This document shows positions 49,501-57,042 of a DNA stretch of 64,000 nt, one piece after another (position 1 is the stretch's first letter; every line of letters starts with the position of its first letter). The stretch spans positions 620,001 to 684,000 of the forward strand of contig NZ_LT906463.1 in assembly GCF_900186995.1 (NCBI RefSeq), written 5' to 3'. Both the position numbers and the translations under genes were made by a program. The notes under the pieces are model-generated. The model was not told where the DNA came from and did not search any database. It saw nothing but the letters and a program-made list of their open reading frames with translations. This DNA comes from Haemophilus pittmaniae (GTDB lineage Bacteria; Pseudomonadota; Gammaproteobacteria; Enterobacterales; Pasteurellaceae).

Positions 49501-49613
49501 GTAACCTGTTTGATAAAACTTACTTTGAGAACAACTACAATCGAACTCGAGGTATGAATAACTTTTATGGCCGCCCACGGACTTTTTTGATGAAGCTGTC
49601 ATGGGTATTTTAG
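46533..49613 (+). CDS. TonB-dependent siderophore receptor with expanded loops
   Basis: A 1026-residue outer-membrane receptor. After a signal region (about residues 1-33, ending YAS) comes a TonB-box-like IELEQINVVEE. The plug domain has the siderophore-receptor signature GKDTPQSVSVIT and IEVVRGASGL, followed by a 22-strand barrel ending MKLSWVF. The FpvA/FhuE-like class usually has 700-800 residues. The surplus lies in two long hydrophilic insertions (about residues 389-475 and 552-690), the first with the heptad-like EKRKADYLAHQFNAAEFAQ and a Cys pair, the second with Tyr/Pro/Asp-rich text such as LVPIYEPEYVRDANGN. The start at 46533 has AAAGGAG. A Fur box lies upstream. The ligand is unknown. 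Confidence 0.88.
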   Translation: MRTFPSNLKLIPHHFSLLSSALFLSLHSAMTYASEIELEQINVVEESPTNSTEKSQSYTIKSMNTATGLRISGKDTPQSVSVITQKRLNDKAIHTLEEAMQNTAGMNVVRDSGLQTRFLSRGFYVDQIGEDGITTNVGGRSGYTAKIDVSPSTDLAIYDHIEVVRGASGLTQSNSEPGGTINLIRKRPTDKFQHLGEIDFDHRGGWRTMLDVSGKMNPQNTVRGRLIGVQEKSRSFKDKVHGKKSMIYGVTETNIGDIGLFTLGAMYQKISEVPDFAGVILPCENPQVSAFSSRPACNNPLTLPRNTYLGEDWSRLKGDKYNLFTESKFVLDNGWELKIEASYSKNNSDAKVGQFFIKDEHAAGISGSDADAFLTEKGEVIPFYPKAEALAKLKGYRQEVTAQYEKRKADYLAHQFNAAEFAQYRAQRMQSRQAGFAQCMEEVGLDFLCEPNWADPGENVDKKEYVDKKLVEEGIINNAANRFSDRLYDSAFNNRGITNRRFNYMPMRHQKKDEQYGIKLSLNGTYELFDRSHDFYLGYAFNNENIQSQYLEIFQKRYRPRPSTGAIHSQYDGRCEEDPIGSDSLPTETGRPEPAWDKYTEHGNVRVYEPGCKDALITKYKPVLDQNGKQVYRENDFGRLVPIYEPEYVRDANGNKVQETDADGNPLFVGFNGTTPVYKEVKIPDDYVDALYNYAKYVNKNKTHTVTLSTRFNATDKLHFLLGGSLVHYNTSQTKDMPVRYGQPLSNFQLATNNKIDQDHYTARMKGHKFTPYAGVTYDLNENQSLYASYTQIFKQQDNVDVTTKTTLPPLLGSNYEIGWKGSFFNQRLNSSLALFTLEQKNRTVVDFTFVPDSTGLRGSFQTIAKPIGKVVSKGVELELSGSLSENWQLFLGYTYNKSKYKNADEVNAARLEKNAKADPYNFSNFTPVQMLRIATSYHIPNSHWTIGGGVSAQSPTSSLYGIRQAGYALWDANVQYELNPHAKVGLIVSNLFDKTYFENNYNRTRGMNNFYGRPRTFLMKLSWVF

Positions 49614-49625
49614 AAAAAACGAGAT

Positions 49626-49700
49626 TTTTAAACCAATATCAATAAAATCAATGAGTTACGTGTTATTTCGTGAAAAACTCCGATTTGCGTGGGGGCGTTT
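49626..49700 (-). repeat. Intergenic IHF-site repeat, copy F
   Basis: Minus-strand copy between the two receptors: tag AACGCCCC ending at 49700, core 49658-49641, IHF consensus AATCAATGAGTTA at 49646-49658. Confidence 0.9.
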
Positions 49701-49713
49701 GTAACGGATTGAT

Positions 49714-49754
49714 TTGCTAAATTTCTAAAGAAAGCGTAAATTTAGCAAGCTTTT
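49714..49754 (+). terminator. Terminator-like hairpin between the two receptor genes
   Basis: TTGCTAAATTT / AAATTTAGCAA stem followed by GCTTTTG. It is AT-rich but perfect over 11 bp, ends the first receptor transcript and lies just before the second receptor. Confidence 0.6.
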
Positions 49755-49806
49755 GATGCAAATAGCTCTCATTACTAATAACCATTTAAAAACTAAGGAT
49801 AAAATA

Positions 49807-51888
49807 ATGAAATTAACCCGAATTTCCCCCGTCGCATTGGCAGTGTTGGCGTCGTTGAGTGCGAACAGTTTCGCTGAGGAAAAGAAAAATGCCGAACTTG
49901 ATGCTATCGTCGTGACTGCCGCGGGTACCGCTCAGGATTTGCGGGATGCGCCGGCCAGCATTAGCGTGGTAGATAAACAACAATTAAAACAACATCCATC
50001 AAACCGTTTGGAAGAAGCGCTGCAGGATATTCCAGGGGTTAATGTCAGTGGTAGCAATGTAAATAAATCGGATATTTCGATTCGAGGCTTACCTGCAGAT
50101 TACACCTTAATTATGGTGGATGGGCGTCGTCAAAATACCCGAGAGTCGCGGCCAAACGGTAATGGTGGTTATGAAGGTGCTTTTATTCCACCGGTAAATG
50201 CGATTGAGCGTATTGAAGTCGTGCGCGGCCCGATGTCCTCGCTGTATGGTTCCGATGCTATGGGCGGTGTGGTGAATATTATCACCAAGAATGCTACCGA
50301 AAACTGGACGGGCTCCCTTTCCGGTGGATTTACCGCCCATGATAAAAGTGATTTCGGCGATGGCTACCACGGTAATTTCTTTGTTTCCGGCCCCTTAGTA
50401 AAAAATATCTTAGGTATTCAGGTATATGGTGGTGGTAATTATCGCCAAGAAGATAATATTATCGGTGGTTCCAATAAAAATAAAAATCGTGATATCAACA
50501 GTAAGTTGACCTTCACTCCGACTAAAGGACAAACCTTTATTTTTGAAGGTGGCCGTCATTTGTTGGAAAAAGACGAAACGCCGGGAAAATCCTTGGCACT
50601 CACTACCACCCGCGGCTCTAGCACGACGCGTAACTCAGCTACTGCAACCCGCGCATCCCGTACCCATTGGTCGGTTACCCATCAGGCCGATTGGAATTTC
50701 ATGACATCGGAACTTTCCCTATACCAAGAGAAAGCCAAACGTGAAGTATTAACTAATGATGTAATGAACAGTCGTAAACCGGAAATTACTAATACGGTTT
50801 TCGACGCTAAATTTATGTTACCGGTTGCCAATCATTTCTTCGTTTTTGGCGGACAATATCAATGGGCTAAATTACAGGATGACTCGGTATTACGTGTGAA
50901 TACCCGTAGCCGCACTGTTGGTGGGCGTACGGTAACCAGTTATAGTCCGGTATTCCAAAATACTCAAAACAAAATTAAGCAGTATGCATTTTTCTTAGAA
51001 GATGAAATCAATTTCTCCGATAAATTCCTACTCACATTAGGCTCCCGTTTAGATCACCATGAAAAATTTGGTTCTCACTGGAATCCAAGAGCCTATGCGG
51101 TATATCACATCAATCCGAGCTGGACGATTAAAGGCGGTATTTCCAAAGCGTTCCGCGCACCAACCATTCGAGAGTTAAGTGAAAGCTATGTAACTTCAAC
51201 GCAGAACGGCGCCGGGGTGATTTATGGTAATCCTAATTTAAAACCGGAAACCAGTATTAATGAAGAGTTAAGTTTGGTCTATACCTACGACAACGATAAT
51301 CATGCGACTATTACGCTGTTTAATACGGATTTCAAAAATAAATTAACCAGCTTCTATACCGGCACAGCGGATCCGCTTACTGGTGCTCGATTGTATCAAT
51401 ATGCTAATGTGGGTCGGGCGAATATTAAAGGAGTGGAATTTGGTTCTCACCTGACCTTTAACGATCATTGGAATTTGGATTTGAGTTATACCTATCAACA
51501 TTCCAAACGTAAATCTGATGAAGATTTATCCGCTTCGGGTGTTAGCTTGCGCGGTTTGCCTCTGGATAATACACCGAAACATGCCGCCTCAGCCAAACTC
51601 AATTGGATTGTGAACGATGCCTTCAGTGCCTACACCCGTGTTGCCTATAAAGGCAAACAAATTTGGGCAAATCCGCGTAACGGCGATAATAAAAACGCCT
51701 ATCGTACCCGTGGTGCGTATACAACCGTGGATATCGGTACTACCTACAAATTCAATCCGAATGTCTCACTTAACTTTGCAGTGTTAAATATTGGCAATGA
51801 AATCGGTGAACGGGTGGATACCAATGGCGGTAGCTGGACGGTGGAAGACGGTCGTCGTTTCTGGACTAATTTGAATATCACCTTTTAA
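49807..51888 (+). CDS. TonB-dependent receptor, catecholate-siderophore type
   Basis: A 693-residue outer-membrane receptor of the FepA/CirA/IrgA group. Signal peptide MKLTRISPVALAVLASLSA, cleavage after SFA. TonB box and plug: LDAIVVTAAG, RDAPASISVVD, DISIRGLPADYTLIMVDGRR, IEVVRGPMSSLYGSDAMGGVVNIITK. The barrel ends NLNITF. The start at 49807 follows AAGGAT. A periplasmic IroE-like esterase gene is next, which points to a catecholate ester such as enterobactin or salmochelin, or a breakdown product, taken from other bacteria. No siderophore biosynthesis gene is in the window. Confidence 0.88.
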   Translation: MKLTRISPVALAVLASLSANSFAEEKKNAELDAIVVTAAGTAQDLRDAPASISVVDKQQLKQHPSNRLEEALQDIPGVNVSGSNVNKSDISIRGLPADYTLIMVDGRRQNTRESRPNGNGGYEGAFIPPVNAIERIEVVRGPMSSLYGSDAMGGVVNIITKNATENWTGSLSGGFTAHDKSDFGDGYHGNFFVSGPLVKNILGIQVYGGGNYRQEDNIIGGSNKNKNRDINSKLTFTPTKGQTFIFEGGRHLLEKDETPGKSLALTTTRGSSTTRNSATATRASRTHWSVTHQADWNFMTSELSLYQEKAKREVLTNDVMNSRKPEITNTVFDAKFMLPVANHFFVFGGQYQWAKLQDDSVLRVNTRSRTVGGRTVTSYSPVFQNTQNKIKQYAFFLEDEINFSDKFLLTLGSRLDHHEKFGSHWNPRAYAVYHINPSWTIKGGISKAFRAPTIRELSESYVTSTQNGAGVIYGNPNLKPETSINEELSLVYTYDNDNHATITLFNTDFKNKLTSFYTGTADPLTGARLYQYANVGRANIKGVEFGSHLTFNDHWNLDLSYTYQHSKRKSDEDLSASGVSLRGLPLDNTPKHAASAKLNWIVNDAFSAYTRVAYKGKQIWANPRNGDNKNAYRTRGAYTTVDIGTTYKFNPNVSLNFAVLNIGNEIGERVDTNGGSWTVEDGRRFWTNLNITF

Positions 51889-51894
51889 TGCTTA

Positions 51895-51920
51895 ACGGCA
51901 CGGGTAACCGTGCCGTCTTT
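51895..51920 (+). terminator. Hairpin between receptor and esterase genes
   Basis: ACGGCACGG-GTAA-CCGTGCCGT followed by CTTT, 6 bp after the receptor stop. Strong stem with a minimal T-tract: a partial terminator or processing hairpin that would set the receptor:esterase ratio. Confidence 0.5.
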
Positions 51921-51930
51921 AGATGTGATC

Positions 51931-52788
51931 ATGTTACGTGTGTTATTGTTCGGTTTGATGATGTTATTGCATCACCAAGTGTTTGCCGAGCCAGATTTTT
52001 CTATTCCTCCAATTACACCTGAAATGAATGCCCTATACCAAGTTAAACAAACCGATTTGACCTTTGAGGGAAAAAATTATCGTCTGTTTATCGGCGAGCC
52101 GAAAAGTACACCAGTTCCTTCAGCCGTGCTCTATACTACGGATGGTAATGCGCAGTTTCCGTTAGCCATCAATGCGGTGGCGGCAGATAAACCACTACCG
52201 TTAATTGTTGGTATTGGTTATGTCTCCGATAAGGCCTATGCACTTGCCGAGCGTACCCGTGATTATACCTTTGCGGCCGAGGGTGAGGAATTTGCCAAGG
52301 GCGGCGGTGTGGCGGATTTTCTACGCTTTTTCACCCAACGGGTAAAACCCTATATTGCGGAAAAGTATGCTTTGCAGCAGCCGCAAGAGACTTTTTTTGG
52401 GCATTCCTTTGGTGCGCTATTTGGTTTGTATGTACTGTTACAGCAAGGCGATTTATTTAATAACTATTGCTTAGCCAGTCCTTCCCTTTGGTGGGGGCAT
52501 GGTGCGCTGTTGCCCACACAAAAACCTTGGCTGCAGCATTCACCGCAGCGTATTTTACTCACTTTGGGGGAATATGAAGCCGAGCCGGAGAAAGATCCCA
52601 CAATGAATCCGGAGCAGCTTGCCAAAATTAAAATGCGTCGGGAGATGATGCCATTAGATGCCCGTGGATTAGCGAAAGAATTGCAAGCGCAAGGACAAGC
52701 CGCGGAGTTTTTGTTGATTCCGCAGAAAAACCATGGGGGTTCGATTGCCAATGCATTGCAAGCCTGTATGGCAATAGTGCAGCCATAA
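51931..52788 (+). CDS. IroE-like periplasmic siderophore esterase
   Basis: A 285-residue alpha/beta hydrolase of the putative-esterase (Fes/IroE) family. The ATG at 51931 gives a clean signal peptide (MLRVLLFGLMMLLHHQVFA). The nucleophile elbow is FFGHSFGALFGLYVL (Ser near residue 157), and the catalytic His is in QKNHGGSIANA. IroE linearises cyclic catecholate siderophores in the periplasm. A GTG start at 51910 would fall inside the intergenic hairpin and is disfavoured; no strong Shine-Dalgarno is visible for either. Downstream of the catecholate-type receptor, it supports xenosiderophore use. Confidence 0.82.
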   Translation: MLRVLLFGLMMLLHHQVFAEPDFSIPPITPEMNALYQVKQTDLTFEGKNYRLFIGEPKSTPVPSAVLYTTDGNAQFPLAINAVAADKPLPLIVGIGYVSDKAYALAERTRDYTFAAEGEEFAKGGGVADFLRFFTQRVKPYIAEKYALQQPQETFFGHSFGALFGLYVLLQQGDLFNNYCLASPSLWWGHGALLPTQKPWLQHSPQRILLTLGEYEAEPEKDPTMNPEQLAKIKMRREMMPLDARGLAKELQAQGQAAEFLLIPQKNHGGSIANALQACMAIVQP

Positions 52789-52825
52789 ATAAAAAATCTC
52801 CGCTAAATTGGCGGAGATTTTTTTA
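52789..52825. terminator. Bidirectional terminator between the esterase and hslO
   Basis: AAAATCTCCGC / GCGGAGATTTTTTT hairpin between converging genes. Confidence 0.9.
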
Positions 52826-52832
52826 TTGAGAT

Positions 52833-53696
52833 TTAAGCCTGCTTTAATTTATCAATGGTTGCTTTATTAAAGAAGTAATGCGTACCACAACATTCACATT
52901 GCATATCGATGCTGCCGTTATGTTCGGCGAGAATCTCTTCTATTTCCGCGTCGGGAATTAATAGTAATGCCGCGCCGGAACGTTCTGCCGAGCAACCGCA
53001 GAAGAAGGAAAGGGCTTGCGGTGGATATACTTCCACGGTTTCTTCATGATACAAGCGATAGAGCAATTCCTCTGCTGTGAGGCCAAACAATTCTTCATCC
53101 TTAACGGTGGCGGCTAAGGTGGTGAGATGCTCAAAATCTTCCGGTGTACCTTGGCCATCCGGCATCACTTGTAACAGCATTCCCGCCGCGGTTGGTTGGC
53201 CTTCATATTCGCCAGTGCGAATAATTAATTGAGTTTGCAGTTGTTCTGAGCGCACAAAGTAGTCTTCCAGGCACTCGGTGATGGTCGGTTTATCTAAGGC
53301 GATGACACCTTGGTAGCGTTCCCCTTCGGTTGGTGCAATAGTGATCACCAATACGCCTTTACCGATCATTTGTTGCAAACTCATGTTGTCATCAATTGCG
53401 CCTTCCACACGGGCTAAGGCTCGTAGTTGCTGCTGGTCGTTGCCGTTAACCAAGGCTAAGCGCAATGGGCCATCACCTTGAATTTGTACGGTGATATTGC
53501 CGTTAAATTTCAACGTAGCCGTTAATAAACTGGTAGCCACCAACATTTCCCCTAATAAATTGCGCACGGCAGTTGGATAGTGATGGGTGTTTAGGGTATC
53601 GACAAAACTTTGATTGAGACGCACCCATTCACCACGCACAGCGCGGTTTTGGAAAAGGTAGCGGTAAAGTTTGTCGTTGTCTTGGGTATAAGTCAT
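52833..53696 (-). CDS. hslO: Redox-regulated chaperone Hsp33 (HslO)
   Basis: A cytoplasmic holdase switched on by oxidation of a Zn-bound cysteine centre. The 287 residues end with the redox switch: CGC in FFCGCSAERS and CECC in MQCECCGTHYFF, the CXC-(about 30)-CXXC pattern. The start at 53696 (MTYTQDNDKL) has GAGGAAAA upstream; the ORF to 53714 is extended only by six codons without a ribosome-binding site. Monocistronic. IHF-site repeat copy G begins 21 bp upstream. Confidence 0.94.
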   Translation of the reverse strand: MTYTQDNDKLYRYLFQNRAVRGEWVRLNQSFVDTLNTHHYPTAVRNLLGEMLVATSLLTATLKFNGNITVQIQGDGPLRLALVNGNDQQQLRALARVEGAIDDNMSLQQMIGKGVLVITIAPTEGERYQGVIALDKPTITECLEDYFVRSEQLQTQLIIRTGEYEGQPTAAGMLLQVMPDGQGTPEDFEHLTTLAATVKDEELFGLTAEELLYRLYHEETVEVYPPQALSFFCGCSAERSGAALLLIPDAEIEEILAEHNGSIDMQCECCGTHYFFNKATIDKLKQA

Positions 53697-53717
53697 GAAA
53701 TTTTCCTCAGTCATTGA

Positions 53718-53792
53718 AAACGCCCCCTCGAAAATTGGAGTTTTTCCTAAAATCGATGCTAAGTCATTGATTTTATTAGAGGTAGTCTAAAA
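53718..53792 (+). repeat. Intergenic IHF-site repeat, copy G
   Basis: Tag AACGCCCC, core 53760-53777, IHF consensus on the complement of 53760-53772. The left arm AAAATCGATG pairs nine of ten with CATTGATTTT. Located between hslO and the porin gene. Confidence 0.9.
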
Positions 53793-53844
53793 AGCGTTTT
53801 ATGTGCTCCTATAATGGGGATAAATTCGCTAATTGCAAGGGATA

Positions 53845-53870
53845 AAAAAGCGGGAGTTAAAACTCCCGCT
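53845..53870 (-). terminator. Terminator of the porin gene
   Basis: AGCGGGAGTT-AAA-ACTCCCGCT, followed on the minus strand by TTTTTT, 20 bp after the porin stop. Confidence 0.9.
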
Positions 53871-53890
53871 GAGAAATGATGGGTAACGGA

Positions 53891-55000
53891 TTACCAGTAA
53901 GCACGTAAACCTACAACCATTTTGTAATCGCGTTGTGTATCGCCGGCAACATTATTTAGGTTGCGGGTGCGTAGCACTTGGCCTTCAACAAATGGTTTCA
54001 CTTTTAAGGATTGGTTTTGATACACATAGTATTCAGTACCTAACATCACATCAGATTTTTTTTCTGTTGCAGTCGCGTAAGTCGCGTTTTTCAATTTGTT
54101 GGTACGATAGGCATACATCGCATAAACATTCCAAGCATCGCTTAATTTTTGATGCACGACAGCGCGAGCTTCGTATTTAGAACGTTCAAGACCTTCAATA
54201 CCTTTCACATTGCTGATTTTTTTGTGTTCTAAGTCTAAACCAAGGGTGGTGTTATCAAAACGGTATGCGTTATCGAAAGCATAAGCGGTTTCTTGTACGC
54301 CGTTAGCAAAGGTTTGACGGGTAAAACCTAAACCGGTGGTCACATCTTGTAGACTGTCGATTTCGAATTTATATACCGCACCTGCACCCCACACGTGGTT
54401 ACGGTTGACCGCTAAATCTAAACCGGTTGCACCACGTTTGCTGGTGGCACCATAGAATGCACCGAATTTTAAGTTAGGTACTAAGCCACGGTTCACGTAT
54501 TGCACCGCACGACGAGCATTGCCTACGAGTAAGCCATCACTGAGGCTGTAGATGTTGGCTAAGTCGGTTTGTTTGATTTCATCGGTGAAAGTAGTCATGT
54601 TACCGTAGGTTAACTCACCGAAGGTTTTATGGCCAAAACCGCCGAATAGTTGACGGGTGTAGATGTGGCCGAAATTATTGTGACGGTTGCTCGCTAAGTT
54701 GCGGGCATCGGTGTCACGGAAGCGCCATTCGATTTTACCTAATGCGTAGAAATCGTTACCTAAGTTTTGTTTGATACCAAAACCAAAACGAGAGCCGTTA
54801 TCATCGATATCGCCATGTGCGATTTCTCTGTTGCTATCACCGTTGGCATCTGTGGTTTTAGAATTGATGTGTTCCCATTTCAAACGTAAGGAACCGTAGA
54901 AATTAACATCGGTACCGGTTTGATCGATATGGAAGTTATAGGCGTTTGCAGAGCCGGCTGCGGTTGCAGCAACAACTAAAGCAAGAAGTGTTTTTTTCAT
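53891..55000 (-). CDS. General porin, OmpP2/OmpC type
   Basis: A 369-residue trimeric-porin-family protein. Signal peptide MKKTLLALVVAATAAGSANA; the first strand region is VNFYGSLRLKW, then NGSRFGFGIKQNLGNDFYALGKIEWRF (read as residues about 70-96), and the loop 3 region is near QLFGGFGHKTFGELTYGN. The C-terminal residue is Trp (GLRAYW) rather than the usual Phe, still an aromatic BamA signal. The leader has AATAAGGAAAGCG before the ATG, and its TAAGGAA could pair with TTCCTTA in the tandem sRNAs at 36.1-36.3 kb (seven bases; speculative). Confidence 0.9.
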   Translation of the reverse strand: MKKTLLALVVAATAAGSANAYNFHIDQTGTDVNFYGSLRLKWEHINSKTTDANGDSNREIAHGDIDDNGSRFGFGIKQNLGNDFYALGKIEWRFRDTDARNLASNRHNNFGHIYTRQLFGGFGHKTFGELTYGNMTTFTDEIKQTDLANIYSLSDGLLVGNARRAVQYVNRGLVPNLKFGAFYGATSKRGATGLDLAVNRNHVWGAGAVYKFEIDSLQDVTTGLGFTRQTFANGVQETAYAFDNAYRFDNTTLGLDLEHKKISNVKGIEGLERSKYEARAVVHQKLSDAWNVYAMYAYRTNKLKNATYATATEKKSDVMLGTEYYVYQNQSLKVKPFVEGQVLRTRNLNNVAGDTQRDYKMVVGLRAYW

Positions 55001-55151
55001 TTCGCTTTCCTTATTGTGAAAAATAAATCAAAAAAAGTATTGAACTTCTTGGAGTTTATCGGCTGAAGGTGAGTCAGGCAAGCCAAAACAAGCCATTTGC
55101 GCAAAACACAACCGTTGATAATGCTTGATGAGATGTTAAAAGGATCTTTTT

Positions 55152-56111
55152 TTAGCGTTGATTTAATAGCCTCAAGAATTCGTTAAATGCCTGATTTGGC
55201 TGGATTTCTTGCATGGAGTCGGCTTGTAGATAATGTTGATTTTGACCATAGGCGCCGATCAAGGTCGGATCTGTTGCCCCATACAGAGTTATTGCCGGTT
55301 TATCGAGCGCTGCTGTTAAGTGTGCCAGTCCGGTATCCACCGAAATGACGGCCTGTGCTCCGGCAATTTGTGAGGCTAATTGGCTTAAGGTTAATTTAGG
55401 TAAGACCTGTACATCATTATAACCGGCGGCCAAACGTTCAGCGCGGCCGTGTTCTTGAGGGGTACCCCAAGGTAGTCGTACGGCAATTTGCTTTTCTACA
55501 CATGCTCCAATGAATTCATGCCAATAGTTTTCCGGCCAATGTTTTTCGGCACGGGTCGTGGAATGAAAGAGTAGCACATAGGGAGTACTTTCTTGCTGCG
55601 CGGAAAAATGGCGGGCTAGAGCGTAATCGCCTAGGCCTGTGGGCAAGGAATACCCCAATGCTTGAGCAAATAATTGACGAATTCGTTCAACGGCATGCTG
55701 TTGGTAGGAAATGGCGTATTTTTTATCGTAAAACCAGCTGGCGAGGGGTTCACGGATGCTTTTGCGATCGTATCCGTGTTTTTCGCCGTGGGCTAAGCGG
55801 GTGGCAAAAATAGCGCTCTTCAGCAAGCCTTGTGCATCAATTACCGCATCATACTGTGTTTGTTGTAACAGCTTGCGATAATTCTGCCATTGGTGACGGG
55901 TTTCGGTAGCACATGGGGCTTTGCGCCAACGTCGTAAAGCAATCGGAATCACTTTATCCACGGCAAAATGCCAGCGTGGAATTTCTGCAAAGTTTTCTTC
56001 AACGACCCAATCCACCGAAAAATCTTTCAATGCCTGTGCAGCATCGGTTAAGGCCGGCAAGGTATGGATTATATCGCCCATGGAAGAGGTTTTGACTAAA
56101 CAGATTTTCAT
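55152..56111 (-). CDS. waaC: LPS heptosyltransferase I (WaaC)
   Basis: A GT9-family enzyme adding the first L-glycero-D-manno-heptose to Kdo2-lipid A at the inner face of the inner membrane. The 319 residues have the typical start VKTSSMGDIIHTLPALTDA, VIDAQGLLKSA and the C-terminal nucleotide-sugar region SVDTGLAHLTAALDKPAITLYG. It overlaps the upstream EamA gene by 4 bp (ATGA), so it is translationally coupled within waaF-eamA-waaC. Confidence 0.94.
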   Translation of the reverse strand: MKICLVKTSSMGDIIHTLPALTDAAQALKDFSVDWVVEENFAEIPRWHFAVDKVIPIALRRWRKAPCATETRHQWQNYRKLLQQTQYDAVIDAQGLLKSAIFATRLAHGEKHGYDRKSIREPLASWFYDKKYAISYQQHAVERIRQLFAQALGYSLPTGLGDYALARHFSAQQESTPYVLLFHSTTRAEKHWPENYWHEFIGACVEKQIAVRLPWGTPQEHGRAERLAAGYNDVQVLPKLTLSQLASQIAGAQAVISVDTGLAHLTAALDKPAITLYGATDPTLIGAYGQNQHYLQADSMQEIQPNQAFNEFLRLLNQR

Positions 56112-57013
56112 CGTAATTGCATGCGCCCCCAGTGCATAATCCCCAGCCCCGAAACTGCCAATAGACCGCCCAACAGCAACGATGCATCTAAGGGTTCATG
56201 CAACCACATGGCGGAAAATAAAATGCCTAAAATTGGCACGATAATAATATAGGCGGCGGCATTGCCTGCACCCAAATATTTTACTCCGTCAAAATACCAA
56301 GCGTAGGCAAGTACCGTAGCACCAAAGGCCAAACCAAGTAAACTAAACCATTGTGCGCCGTTCAATTGTAGTACGCTTGCCCATCCTTCGGCATCTTCCG
56401 TACAAATAGCCGCCAGGGCTAACATAAAAAATCCAAAGGTAGAGGAAATAGTTGTGGCGGTAAGAGAATCAATCCCGGTTAGCACTTTGCGTGCCAATAG
56501 GGTGTAGGCTACCCAACAGACTAAAGCGCAGAGCAAGAGCATTTGCCCAAAGCCGAAATGTTGCAATAAGTTCGCCGGATTGCCCTTGGTCATCGCCAGT
56601 AAGGAGCCGCTTACGGCAATCGCCATGCCTAAAACTACCCAACGATTCCATTTTTCCTTAAAGAGCAGAATAGCGAAAAACATAGTGAACACCGGATTGG
56701 AGGCAACTACCATGGTACCTTGTCCTGCCGGTACGTATTTCAAGCCCCAAATAAAGAAAGTGGAATAACCGAAAATACCCAATAGCGCGGTCAAAAATAA
56801 CCCGAACCATTGATTTGGGCGTAGCTTTTTCGCATATGTGAAACGATTGGCGGCATATAGCCAAATGAGTAACGGAATGATTGCAAACAAGAAACGCATT
56901 GCCGAGGCGACAAAGGTTGGCATTGCCTGTGCGACAACCCGTCCCCAGGGCCAAGAGGCTCCCCATAGGATAGCCATGCCAACCATTTGGAGATGTATGC
57001 GAAGTGGATTCAT
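56108..57013 (-). CDS. EamA-family (DMT) inner-membrane transporter
   Basis: A 301-residue protein with ten predicted hydrophobic segments in two EamA repeats (first repeat IPLLIWLYAA..., second GATVLAYAWYFDGVKYLGAG and IIVPILGILFSAMWLHE). The substrate is unknown; the DMT superfamily exports metabolites. It is sandwiched between waaF and waaC, overlapping waaC by 4 bp and lying 29 bp after waaF. The context may point to an envelope-related cargo, but nothing in the sequence proves this. Confidence 0.88.
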   Translation of the reverse strand: MNPLRIHLQMVGMAILWGASWPWGRVVAQAMPTFVASAMRFLFAIIPLLIWLYAANRFTYAKKLRPNQWFGLFLTALLGIFGYSTFFIWGLKYVPAGQGTMVVASNPVFTMFFAILLFKEKWNRWVVLGMAIAVSGSLLAMTKGNPANLLQHFGFGQMLLLCALVCWVAYTLLARKVLTGIDSLTATTISSTFGFFMLALAAICTEDAEGWASVLQLNGAQWFSLLGLAFGATVLAYAWYFDGVKYLGAGNAAAYIIIVPILGILFSAMWLHEPLDASLLLGGLLAVSGLGIMHWGRMQLR

Positions 57014-57042
57014 TACTGTTATTTCCCGTTATGTTTTATAAA

